From: Saprospiraceae bacterium
Lineage (GTDB): Bacteria; Bacteroidota; Bacteroidia; Chitinophagales; Saprospiraceae
Direction of reading: 5' to 3'
Assembly: GCA_013042795.1 (NCBI GenBank)
Contig: JABDPK010000214.1
Location: 1-25,352 of the forward strand
Length of the DNA: 25,352 nt
Positions 18,401 through 25,352 of the stretch are shown piece after piece. Numbering within the stretch: the first letter of the stretch is position 1; every line of letters begins with the position of its first letter. The translations under genes were made by a program, and so were the position numbers. The notes under the pieces are model-generated. The model was given only the letters and a program-made list of their open reading frames with translations. It searched no databases and was not told the origin of the DNA.

Positions 18401-19773
18401 CAACTTTCGAAGAGAGTGGTGTGAAATCAAGAGTTGTTATATCAAGGTCAGGAGAGATCAGGTTGATCGATCCGGATACTGGTAAACTTCTTACAACATT
18501 CTATATTCAATATGGATCTAACCTGCATGTGAAAAATAAGCAAAAGGTTAAGAAAGGAGATTTGATTTGTCAGTGGGATCCTTTTAATGCTGTGATTATT
18601 TCAGAATATAAAGGTATTGTCAGATTTGATGGTTTGGAAGAAGGTGTTTCTTTCAGAAAGGAAAGAGACGATCAGACTGGAAACGAGGATTTAGTAATCA
18701 TTGAATCAAAGAATAAAAAGATAATTCCAACTGTAAAGGTGATTTCAGCGGCAGGAAAAGAAATGAAATCCTATACGATGCCTGTAGGCGCATACCTGAC
18801 AGTACAGAACGGCATGGAAGTGACTTCTGGTCAGAAACTTGCGAAGATTCCAAGAAAACAGGGACAAATACAGGATATTACCGGTGGTCTTCCACGAGTA
18901 ACCGAATTGTTTGAGGCAAGAAATCCTTCAAATCCGGCTGTAACTTCTGAAATTGATGGTATTGTAAGCTTTGGTAAAGTGAAGAGAGGAAACCAGGAAG
19001 TATTCGTTTTCGATGAGAAAACAAACCAAAGAAGAAAATACCTGATCAAGAAAGGAAAATTAATGCTTGTACAGGATGGTGACTTTGTAAGGGCCGGTAC
19101 AAAATTGTCCGATGGAGCAACTTCTCCATTCGATATTATGAATATCAAAGGACCTTTTGCAGTACAGCAGTATCTTGTAAACGGAATCCAGGAAGTATAT
19201 AGATCACAGGGAATTGGAATCAACGATAAGCACATCGAAGTGATCGCAAGACAAATGATGCGACGCGTTGAGATACAAGATCCGGGTGATACGCACTTCC
19301 TTGAAGGAGAAGCAGTTGAAAAATTTTCTTTTTATGCAGGGAATGACTGGATATTTGATAAAAAGTTCGTTGAAGATGGTGGCGGATCATCCAAAATGAA
19401 ACCGGGTCAATTGGTTTCTTTAAGACAGCTAAGAGAAGAAAACTCTTACCTGAAAAGAAATGATCTGAAAACGGTTACATTCAGGGATGCAATTCCTGCA
19501 ACCTCCAAGCCATTACTTCAGGGTATTACCAAGTCATCACTGGGTACAGTCAGCTGGATTTCAGCGGCTTCGTTCCAGGAAACAACCAAGGTGTTGAGTA
19601 CCGCAGCGATAGGTGGAAAACGAGATGAACTTAATGGTCTGAAAGAGAATGTTATTTCCGGAAAAAGAATTCCGGCAGGAACTGGCTTAAAGGATTTCAC
19701 GGATTTGATCGTTACAGTAAATGAACCGGAAATTGAAATTGAAGAAGAAGTAGTTGAAGAACCGGCTGAATAA
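15484..19773 (+). CDS. rpoC: DNA-directed RNA polymerase subunit beta'
   Basis: The 1429-residue beta' subunit. Both zinc sites are intact: the N-terminal one uses Cys67, Cys69, Cys82 and Cys85, the second Cys821, Cys895, Cys902 and Cys905. The catalytic loop NADFDGDQM lies at 472-480, with Asp474, Asp476 and Asp478 holding the active-site magnesium. The bridge helix and trigger loop regions follow; [19 protein letters not shown] is conserved near 920-940. The C-terminus carries a short acidic tail ([14 protein letters not shown]). It is the last gene of the block: the terminator follows after about 30 bases, with no further plus-strand gene. Confidence 0.99.
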   Translation: MPFKRNNTQSTDSFNSITISLTSPDEILERSYGEVLKPETINYRTYKPERDGLFCERIFGPVKDYECYCGKYKRIRYKGIVCDRCGVEVTEKKVRRERMGHIKLVVPVVHIWFFKSLPNKIGYLLGISSKKLESIIYYERYVVIQPGVKEGEIEMKELYTEEEYFEILDTLPQDNQMLDDTDPQKFIAKMGAEAVKELLERLKLDELSYQLRHQAATETSQQRKSEALKRLRVVEAFRDGQTRIENKPEWAIIEYLPIIPPELRPLVPLDGGRFASSDLNDLYRRVIIRNNRLKRLLEIKAPEVILRNEKRMLQEAVDSLFDNSRKSNAVKAEGGRSLKSLSDILKGKQGRFRQNLLGKRVDYSGRSVIVVGPNLHLHECGLPKGMAAELFKPFVIRKLIERGIVKTVKSAKKLVDRKDNVIWEILENVLKGHPVLLNRAPTLHRLSIQAFQPKLVEGKAIQLHPLVTGAFNADFDGDQMAVHVPLSQGAILEAQVLMLSSHNILNPQNGSPVALPSQDMVLGLYYLTKEHPELAVGKNGKDHIFYSPEEVMIAYNEGKLDLHKGIKVRAEIEDEEGNFVKGLVDTTVGRVLFNQKKPEGVPYINTLLTKKNLKNVISDIITRTDLPTTATFLDEIKEMGFYWSFKAGLSFNLGDLINPTIKEKTLIEAGEEVEEVWENYNMGLITPNERYNQVIDKWTYADNKITENLMKELQEDKAGFNSVYMMLDSGARGSKQQIKQLCGLRGLMAKPRKSGDTGGAIIENPILSNFLEGLSVQDYFISTHGARKGLADTALKTADAGYLTRRLVDVSQDVIIMDEDCDTLRGIAMTAFVENDKIVESLASKIEGRYVLNDVYHPETEELLLEAGEYIDKKIAEKIDNSGIEELKIRSVLTCETKLGVCSKCYGKNLATNRIAEKGDAVGIIAAQSIGEPGTQLTLRTFHVGGIASVSKAESEIISKQDGVLEFDNVTATTFEESGVKSRVVISRSGEIRLIDPDTGKLLTTFYIQYGSNLHVKNKQKVKKGDLICQWDPFNAVIISEYKGIVRFDGLEEGVSFRKERDDQTGNEDLVIIESKNKKIIPTVKVISAAGKEMKSYTMPVGAYLTVQNGMEVTSGQKLAKIPRKQGQIQDITGGLPRVTELFEARNPSNPAVTSEIDGIVSFGKVKRGNQEVFVFDEKTNQRRKYLIKKGKLMLVQDGDFVRAGTKLSDGATSPFDIMNIKGPFAVQQYLVNGIQEVYRSQGIGINDKHIEVIARQMMRRVEIQDPGDTHFLEGEAVEKFSFYAGNDWIFDKKFVEDGGGSSKMKPGQLVSLRQLREENSYLKRNDLKTVTFRDAIPATSKPLLQGITKSSLGTVSWISAASFQETTKVLSTAAIGGKRDELNGLKENVISGKRIPAGTGLKDFTDLIVTVNEPEIEIEEEVVEEPAE

Positions 19774-19804
19774 ATACAGTTTTTAAAGACAATTTATGAT
19801 AAAC

Positions 19805-19841
19805 AAATCCTGGCAGATTAATTCTGTCAGGATTTTGTTTT
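19805..19841. terminator. Bidirectional terminator between rpoC and ribE
   Basis: Stem 19805-19817 (AAATCCTGGCAGA) pairs with 19823-19835 (TCTGTCAGGATTT) over 13 bp with one G-T and a 5-base loop. A T-rich tract follows on the plus strand (TGTTTTTT to 19843), and on the minus strand the complement of the A-rich left flank gives TTTGTTTATC. It can therefore end both the rpoC and the ribE transcripts. The right arm overlaps the last codons and stop of ribE (19827-19835). Confidence 0.85.
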
Positions 19842-20420
19842 TTGAAGGTAGTTTATAATGTATTTTCCAATTGTATCAAATTCGAGATTTACCTTATCAC
19901 CAGCTTTGAGAAATTGGAAATTGGTATATTGATAAGTGTAGGGAATAATGGCTACACTTAAGTTGTCTTCTGTCAATCCTGCCACTGTCAAGCTGATTCC
20001 ATTAATACACACTGAACCTTTTTCTACAAGATAAAACCCATATTTGGAAGGAAACCCAACAGTATATATCCAGCTACCATCTTTGTCTTCAATGCTTAAT
20101 ACTTCACCCTGGCAATCAACATGACCCTGGACAAGGTGTCCGTCAATACGTGTTGTAGGCAGCATGGATCTTTCTAGATTTATTGAATCTCCTATTTCAA
20201 CACTCGATAGATTACTCCGTGATAAAGTTTCATCGATAGCCTGTACTTTATACGTTTTGCCCTCCATCGAAACAATGGTCAGGCAAACGCCATTATGGCT
20301 TATACTCTGATCGATGTACAGCTCATCAGCTAACTGGTGTTCTATTGTAAAAGTCTTGTTTGTTCCTTCTTCTGAAATGGCCACAACTTTACCCATGGCC
20401 TCAACTATTCCACTAAACAT
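19827..20420 (-). CDS. ribE: Riboflavin synthase, alpha chain
   Basis: Catalyses the last step of riboflavin synthesis, dismutation of two 6,7-dimethyl-8-ribityllumazine molecules to riboflavin and a pyrimidinedione. The 197-residue protein is of family length and shows the tandem lumazine-binding barrels: N-terminal repeat 1-~95 starting MFSGIVE with GVCLTI (44-49) and NLERS (81-85), C-terminal repeat ~96-190 with GHLVQGHVD (94-102), GISLTV (141-146) and NLEFD (168-172). The paired GVCLT/GISLT and NLE motifs show both repeats intact. No other riboflavin genes or FMN riboswitch are nearby. Its ATG overlaps the stop of the surface-protein gene by one base (TAATG), so it is probably translated by coupling. 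The 3' end lies within the shared terminator. Confidence 0.96.
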   Translation of the reverse strand: MFSGIVEAMGKVVAISEEGTNKTFTIEHQLADELYIDQSISHNGVCLTIVSMEGKTYKVQAIDETLSRSNLSSVEIGDSINLERSMLPTTRIDGHLVQGHVDCQGEVLSIEDKDGSWIYTVGFPSKYGFYLVEKGSVCINGISLTVAGLTEDNLSVAIIPYTYQYTNFQFLKAGDKVNLEFDTIGKYIINYLQKTKS

Positions 20421-23143
20421 TATCTAAAGATTTGAATGTGACCGTTTAATATATCAGATTCACTTACCTGGCCATCATTTGAAATTGAAAATATTTTACA
20501 CACGTAATAATATACACCTTCGTCCACTTTGTTTCCTGATAAGTCTTCACCACTCCAGTTAATAGACGAATCGGATGTTTCAAATACAAGGTTACCCCAC
20601 CTGTTAAATACCTTTATTTCAATTGAATGCACAAACTTGTTCTCAATGGGTACAAACAAATCATTTGCATTATCATTATTTGGTGTAAAAGTGTTGGGTA
20701 ATCTGTATATGGGGCAATTATCGACGCATACTATATTGCTTAACGGGCCTTCATTTCCTAACGAGTCTATACTGGAGATGGCATAACAGCCGTTTATTCC
20801 AATTTCAGGTACATGTTGAAATAGATTGATAGCATTGTCCTCTGTGCTTCCTATCCATTCAAGTTCATTGTTTGTGTTATTGGAATAGTAAATATTATAG
20901 GATACCAGGTCTCCACTGTTGGTGCAGGCAAATTTTACAGAACTCCAGCTCAGTGTATTGACAAGGTCGATAATTTCGCTTCCTTCCGACAATTCATCAC
21001 ATGGGTTATCAATGGCCAATTCAGGAGCACACGGACCTACAGTATCTATTGGTGTCCCACACACTTCCTGTGACAGGTTGATTAAGGGTGCAGGCGTATT
21101 ATTCAGACCATAAGTACCTGTGGATTCAATATAGTAACAATAATCCCTGTCATTCTCAACTTCAAAATCTGTAAATGAGTCATCCTTTGTGAAATCCAGG
21201 TAAAAGTATGATCCACCATCACTTTTATAGATTGAATATTCATAATTTTCCCAAGGCACATTTTCAGACCATGCTAAGCGGTTTTGATTATCTGAAGATA
21301 TGATATCAAGGAAAACAGAACTCGCAGAAAGAGACGAATCATAAAAGCTGTTAGCAGAATAAAAATCAATTTTATAATAATACTGCACTTGTTCGGTATT
21401 CAGATTGATATCTGTAAATCGATCCGTTACAGGAGTATTAAAAAACGGTGCGCTGAAACTGGCACCAGGAATTTCATCATAATTCACGCCATCGGTTGAC
21501 CTGGCAAGCTGATACCGGTAAGGGCCTGGATTTTCAATCGTATCCAGGTCTTCAGCAATAGGCTTTATCCATTGAATTTCATTGACACCTGCTGTTCGCG
21601 ACGTAGTACTCACTGAAACTTTGGTAATAAGAGGAATATCCTGGTTGAGTTGAAGGCAAATTTCAGAAGAGGCCTTACTTGCAACAATATTAAATGGATT
21701 GCCACTGGGCGTCTTTTGAGCAAAATGCGCAAGGATACGATAACAATAGATCTTGCCTTTTTCAAGGTTTACATCGTCCGTGTGGGTGTAATAAATACCA
21801 TCATTCTCCAATGTGAGGAATTCAACAATTTCGTAACCACGATTTTCGAGACCAGTTTCGCAACTGTCCGGATCAAATGGATTGGGATTGATCTTTCGCC
21901 ATACACTGAATCCGATGAAATAGTCATCAACGGTTTCTTTACAGGCATAGTTATAGTCCCATCTTAAATTAATTTTTTCACCGACAGATTCACCTTCCAG
22001 TCCTTCCGGAGGAGGTGCTATAACCTTGATTCTGAGCGTTTTGAGTACAGCAATACCCGTACTTGACCGTGAATTATCCTGGGCTCGAAAAACCACCTGG
22101 TAATAATTATCGGAAACATGCTCGCATTTTGTATCCCAGATAAATCTTGTCGTCTGAGGCTGAAGTGAATAAATCTCCTGCTCAATTTTACCAGCAGGGG
22201 AGACAGGGTGTAGGAATGGTCCCCCGGTTGCACTTAATCTCACAAGATCGGTTTCATCTCTGTCCGAAACTGTTACCGGGATATCTATTCTTGTCCCTGC
22301 AATGACACATATTTCTTCAATTACTTCTATTTCAGGCGGACTGCTTGTGCATATATCTACAAAGATCTGCATATCACGAATGACCGAATTCAGAAGGATA
22401 CCATTTCTGTATTCGTTTATCCTGATAGCAATATTATATTCTCCGGGTGACTTGGGTGCATCCCAGACAAAATCACCACTGATCGGGTCAAGAGAAATTA
22501 AATTATCCGGACCGGGTTGAGAAGCTTCATTGGGATATTCATACTTGGGAACTTCCACACCTTCAGATTCTAGCGGAACAACGAGATCAAAAGAGAGGCT
22601 GTCTCCATCAGGATCATAAGCATTGGGATTATGGACAAATCTCTCGTTTACACAGGCATAATCTATAGGAGGCTGAAGTAATACCACCGAATTGTTATAT
22701 CCCTGGAATTGAGTATTGGTAAAAGTAAAACTGGTCTCAACATAAAATCTGACATCTACAGAGTTTGGGAAATTGACATTCTGAATATTGTTTACCCTGT
22801 TTGGGTCACTGAAGGATAATTTGTAAGTGGCTCTTCCAGGATATGTATGGGTAGCAATATATTTGTTTACCTTGATATCTTCTCCGGGTATTAATTCACC
22901 TTCACCGTTACCATTGGATCTTGGAATAAGGGTGCTTGTTCCATCTCCCCAAAACAATTCGAGACTGTCCCGGTCTGCTGAAGTTGAGCTTGCTTTGGTA
23001 TAAGTTGTTATTGTAGCTTCAATAGTTAAGGGACCAATCTGAACATAGGTGATTTCACCGGCCCTGTTATGGGTTGCATGTGCTCCTTTGGATGCAAGGA
23101 TGACGAACAGAAAACAAATAAATATTTTGACGCTATGACTCAA
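20420..23143 (-). CDS. Large secreted multidomain surface protein with type B T9SS sorting domain (CHU_C)
   Basis: A 907-residue secreted protein. Signal peptide at residues 1-23 (ending GAHA, cleavage before THN). The mature protein starts THNRAGEITYVQIG, a common opening of Bacteroidota surface proteins. Residues ~30-260 hold PKD/cadherin-like beta-sandwich segments (DPDGDSLSFDLVVP; ISGDFVWDAPKSPGEYNIAI), ~270-375 another sandwich, and about 378-800 several fibronectin III-like modules (starts near 378, 503, 618, 704). The last ~90 residues (from ~815, LPNTFTPNNDNANDLFVP, IEIKVFNRWGNLVFE) form the CHU_C/gliding-motility-associated C-terminal domain, a type B signal for export by the type IX system. 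Likely role: adhesin or gliding-related surface filament; the ligand is unknown. No ATG fits: the only start consistent with the signal peptide is TTG at 23143, three codons after an in-frame stop. It overlaps ribE by one base. Confidence 0.9.
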   Translation of the reverse strand: MSHSVKIFICFLFVILASKGAHATHNRAGEITYVQIGPLTIEATITTYTKASSTSADRDSLELFWGDGTSTLIPRSNGNGEGELIPGEDIKVNKYIATHTYPGRATYKLSFSDPNRVNNIQNVNFPNSVDVRFYVETSFTFTNTQFQGYNNSVVLLQPPIDYACVNERFVHNPNAYDPDGDSLSFDLVVPLESEGVEVPKYEYPNEASQPGPDNLISLDPISGDFVWDAPKSPGEYNIAIRINEYRNGILLNSVIRDMQIFVDICTSSPPEIEVIEEICVIAGTRIDIPVTVSDRDETDLVRLSATGGPFLHPVSPAGKIEQEIYSLQPQTTRFIWDTKCEHVSDNYYQVVFRAQDNSRSSTGIAVLKTLRIKVIAPPPEGLEGESVGEKINLRWDYNYACKETVDDYFIGFSVWRKINPNPFDPDSCETGLENRGYEIVEFLTLENDGIYYTHTDDVNLEKGKIYCYRILAHFAQKTPSGNPFNIVASKASSEICLQLNQDIPLITKVSVSTTSRTAGVNEIQWIKPIAEDLDTIENPGPYRYQLARSTDGVNYDEIPGASFSAPFFNTPVTDRFTDINLNTEQVQYYYKIDFYSANSFYDSSLSASSVFLDIISSDNQNRLAWSENVPWENYEYSIYKSDGGSYFYLDFTKDDSFTDFEVENDRDYCYYIESTGTYGLNNTPAPLINLSQEVCGTPIDTVGPCAPELAIDNPCDELSEGSEIIDLVNTLSWSSVKFACTNSGDLVSYNIYYSNNTNNELEWIGSTEDNAINLFQHVPEIGINGCYAISSIDSLGNEGPLSNIVCVDNCPIYRLPNTFTPNNDNANDLFVPIENKFVHSIEIKVFNRWGNLVFETSDSSINWSGEDLSGNKVDEGVYYYVCKIFSISNDGQVSESDILNGHIQIFR

Positions 23144-23191
23144 AAAGATTCTTTAACTCAATTTATTAAAAAAACATTTCCCAGTTCAATT

Positions 23192-24037
23192 TTAATCCAT
23201 TCTTGAAAGACATTTCCGCAAACTATTTTTCCAGTCAGGAATATCTGTTTCAAGCCACTGGCTGATCTTTTCCATTGACATTACGCTCCATTGCGGTCTG
23301 GGCGCAGCGGCACCAAATTCTTCAGTAGATATATTGCTGACTTCACAAGTAATCCCGCTTTGTCTGAATATTTCCCGGGCAAAATCTGCCCAGTTTGTCT
23401 GACCACCATTGGCATAATTATATATTCCGGCCTTGTAATTATCTGTTAACTTCAGAGCTATATCTGCAAGGTCCATGGCATAAGTCGGAGCTCCAAGTTG
23501 GTCACTTACAATTTTCAAATGGTCTAGTTTTTTGCCCAAACGAAGCATAGTCTTCACGAAATTATGTCCGTTTTCGGAGTATACCCATGACGTTCTGACA
23601 ACTATCGAATCTGGCCTTTCTTTAATCAGGATTTCCTCACCTGCCAATTTACTCTTCCCATATACACTCTTTGGAAAAGTAGGCATGGTTTCATTCATGG
23701 GCACTCTTTCATCATTATGGTAGACATAATCTGTCGAGAAATGAATGATTTTGGTTTTAGGGTGCGCATGTTTTGTGATCAGCCTTAGAGCATCGGTATT
23801 TACCATGTAGCATTTGTCGATTTCAGATTCTGCCTTGTCCACTGCAGTATAGGCTGCTGCATTTATAAAAAAATCGTATGGTTTTTCTAAAATTGACTGA
23901 ATGCTGGATTCGGAGGCAAGATCCAGTTTCTGCCTGTCGAAGAAATCGAAACTGTATTGTGTATATTCCTTGCTGAGGGATTGTAATGCCTTTCCCAATT
24001 GACCCTCTGAGCCGGATACAAGAACTTGTTTAATCAA
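23192..24037 (-). CDS. rfbD: dTDP-4-dehydrorhamnose reductase (RmlD/RfbD family)
   Basis: An extended short-chain dehydrogenase of 281 residues, matching RmlD length. The Rossmann nucleotide-binding motif GSEGQLG is at 9-15, the catalytic triad candidates are Thr102 in STDYVY, Tyr126 and Lys130 in YGKSK, and the family segments NAAAYTAVDKAE (59-70) and RTSWVYSENGHNF are present. Known reaction: NAD(P)H reduction of dTDP-4-keto-L-rhamnose to dTDP-L-rhamnose for polysaccharide synthesis. No rmlA, rmlB or rmlC lies next to it here. The start is TTG at 24037, one base after the permease stop; upstream in-frame codons offer no ATG, and the Rossmann strand begins at residue 4, so the start is near-certain to be here. 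Assignment to rhamnose rather than another deoxysugar is by family resemblance. Confidence 0.88.
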   Translation of the reverse strand: MIKQVLVSGSEGQLGKALQSLSKEYTQYSFDFFDRQKLDLASESSIQSILEKPYDFFINAAAYTAVDKAESEIDKCYMVNTDALRLITKHAHPKTKIIHFSTDYVYHNDERVPMNETMPTFPKSVYGKSKLAGEEILIKERPDSIVVRTSWVYSENGHNFVKTMLRLGKKLDHLKIVSDQLGAPTYAMDLADIALKLTDNYKAGIYNYANGGQTNWADFAREIFRQSGITCEVSNISTEEFGAAAPRPQWSVMSMEKISQWLETDIPDWKNSLRKCLSRMD

Positions 24038-24038
24038 A

Positions 24039-24848
24039 TCAGATATCTCTTCGCATAAAGGTAATATAACTTATAGAAAGAAACAGAAAGGAGTAAGCTA
24101 ATGTTGCAAGCACAGCCTCCTGTGTTGTTAGCAGGATCGGAAATTCAATTTCATTGTTTTGTATGAAATCAGCATATCTCAGGAAAGGGAAGGGCATCAG
24201 GTCCTCTGTAACATTCATTGGATAATAATTGATCAGCTCAGAATTATCTATTTTCATATGAACGACCCATCTTAAAATCATCTCGATGATCATCACATAT
24301 GTCAAATACAGGAAAACTGCGATTCCTGATTTCCTGAAGATCAATGCAAGAAAAATAGCAAAATTCATGTATGAAAATGACATCAGAAAGAAACGTGGAA
24401 TTGCATAGTCGTTGTCAAATGCAGAGGAAAGACTCTCATTTTCGCCATTTATAAATCCGACACCAAGCGAAAGAATACAGTAGAATAGTGTGGCAAATGT
24501 GCTCAGTAGAACTATATTAATCATTTTGGATGCAAAAAACTCGTTTCTGGATAATCCATTAATGATGGATTGCCTCATCGTCTTGTTGTTCACCTCAATT
24601 GTTACAGTATATATGACCAAGACACCCAGAAAAAAGAACACTGTCCAGTTTCCGGCATAACCCAAGTATTCCCAAACAGTCGGAAAGTTGAAGAATATTT
24701 CCCTGCCCGGAAGAAAAGAAGGGAGATCAGGCATTAATTTCCCGATATAGAGGGAAGCTGGAAAGAATAAAATGAAAAAAATGAAAAGAAGAACAATGAT
24801 TGTGTTCTTGCTGAACTTTGACCATTCCAGTTTGATTAATCGTAGCAT
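24039..24848 (-). CDS. ABC-2 type transporter permease
   Basis: A 269-residue integral membrane protein with about six predicted spans, roughly 16-36, 67-85, 109-132, 153-171, 174-196 and 243-264. The segment NNKTMRQSIINGLSRNEFF (87-105) between spans 2 and 3 is typical of ABC-2 family permeases. It begins 6 bases after the ATPase stop (TAG then GGAAAAATG, with a GGGAAAA purine run serving as a weak ribosome site) and so forms a two-component transporter with that ATPase. The family mostly exports drugs, lipids, polysaccharides or controls membrane-protein machinery; the substrate cannot be read from the sequence. Confidence 0.88.
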   Translation of the reverse strand: MLRLIKLEWSKFSKNTIIVLLFIFFILFFPASLYIGKLMPDLPSFLPGREIFFNFPTVWEYLGYAGNWTVFFFLGVLVIYTVTIEVNNKTMRQSIINGLSRNEFFASKMINIVLLSTFATLFYCILSLGVGFINGENESLSSAFDNDYAIPRFFLMSFSYMNFAIFLALIFRKSGIAVFLYLTYVMIIEMILRWVVHMKIDNSELINYYPMNVTEDLMPFPFLRYADFIQNNEIEFPILLTTQEAVLATLAYSFLFLSISYITFMRRDI

Positions 24849-24854
24849 TTTTCC

Positions 24855-25352
24855 CTAGTTTTCATTACCGGTTATTTCAAGGAATTCTTCTTCGAGTCTT
24901 CTTTTTCTTGAGACTAAATGGTTGATTCTTATGTCATGCTCCAATGCATTAACATTCAGAGCAGCAATATCAAGTTCATCACTTGCGATACATTCCAGGA
25001 ATGATTCGGTCTTTGTAAAAGATTTAATCATTGGATTACTTCTAAGGAATCCAATCAAAGCATCCATGTTTTCAGCACTGATTTCCAAAGTCATATCATT
25101 AGAAAGTATCGATCCTACCGGTCCGGTAGCAAGTAGTTTGCCCTTTTTGAGAATGGCAACATGACTGCAAATTTTTTCTACTTCATCCAGGATATGACTG
25201 GCCATGATGACTGTTTTCCCCTGGTTCGCAATGTCTTTTAGCGTACTTCTGACTTCAGCGATGCCTTCCGGATCAAGTCCGTTGGTTGGCTCATCAAAAA
25301 TGACAACCTGGGGATCACCTATAAGGGTTGCTGCGATGGCCAGCCTTTGTTT
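24855..25352 (-). CDS. ABC transporter ATP-binding protein (5' part beyond window edge)
   Basis: The C-terminal 165 residues of an ABC ATPase; the frame is open to the right edge, and the ATG at 25205 is internal. Visible in order: KQRLAIAATLIG, the end of the region following the ABC signature; Walker B VVIFDEPTNGLDP with the catalytic Glu; the H-loop MASHILDEV; and a regulatory tail (GKLLATGPVGSIL, then a C-terminal helix VSRKRRLEEEFLEITG). Walker A, Q-loop and signature lie outside the window. The layout matches the stand-alone NBDs of the CcmA/drug-export type that pair with ABC-2 permeases. It is the first visible gene of the minus-strand operon. Confidence 0.93.
   Translation of the reverse strand, partial: KQRLAIAATLIGDPQVVIFDEPTNGLDPEGIAEVRSTLKDIANQGKTVIMASHILDEVEKICSHVAILKKGKLLATGPVGSILSNDMTLEISAENMDALIGFLRSNPMIKSFTKTESFLECIASDELDIAALNVNALEHDIRINHLVSRKRRLEEEFLEITGNEN

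Overview
The window looks like chromosomal DNA of a Bacteroidota bacterium, probably a free-living, gliding-type member of the Cytophagales or a relative; I would not name a genus. The evidence is a SusC/SusD outer-membrane uptake pair, a surface protein ending in a type IX secretion (type B, CHU_C) sorting domain, promoter elements of the Bacteroidota form TAnnTTTG, A-rich leaders with few Shine-Dalgarno sites, and the gene order xerC - tRNA Thr/Tyr/Gly/Thr - tuf - tRNA-Trp - secE - nusG - rplKAJL - rpoBC.

Layout. (1) 1-4177, plus strand: a 5'-truncated SusC-type TonB-dependent receptor and a SusD_2-type lipoprotein, closed by a strong terminator. (2) 4194-5530: two overlapping small genes of unknown role, one exported protein and one predicted outer-membrane beta-barrel. 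(3) 5664-6566: a tyrosine recombinase of the XerC/XerD housekeeping type. (4) 6593-8359: a consensus promoter, four tRNA genes, EF-Tu and a terminator. (5) 8388-19773: tRNA-Trp, then secE, nusG, rplK, rplA, rplJ, rplL, rpoB and rpoC in one direction, with a long hairpin in the rplL-rpoB spacer. (6) 19805-19841: a terminator shared by the two converging operons. (7) 25352-19827, minus strand: a tight operon of an ABC ATPase (its 5' part lies beyond the window edge), an ABC-2 type permease, a dTDP-4-dehydrorhamnose reductase, a 907-residue modular surface protein and riboflavin synthase.

How the genes work together. Regions 4 and 5 supply translation elongation, the Sec translocon subunit SecE, transcription elongation control, the ribosomal stalk and the RNA polymerase core. 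The flanking regions are mostly envelope functions: nutrient uptake, an exporter, sugar-nucleotide synthesis and a secreted adhesin-like protein.

Most of the window is ordinary housekeeping DNA and I see no clear new defence, mobile or biosynthetic system. The points most worth a second look are the unknown exported-protein/beta-barrel pair, the surface protein translationally coupled to riboflavin synthase, two successive TTG starts in that operon, the structured rplL-rpoB spacer, and the apparent absence of the hibernation-factor gene usually found between xerC and the tRNA cluster. No gene-free stretch exceeds about 160 bases.
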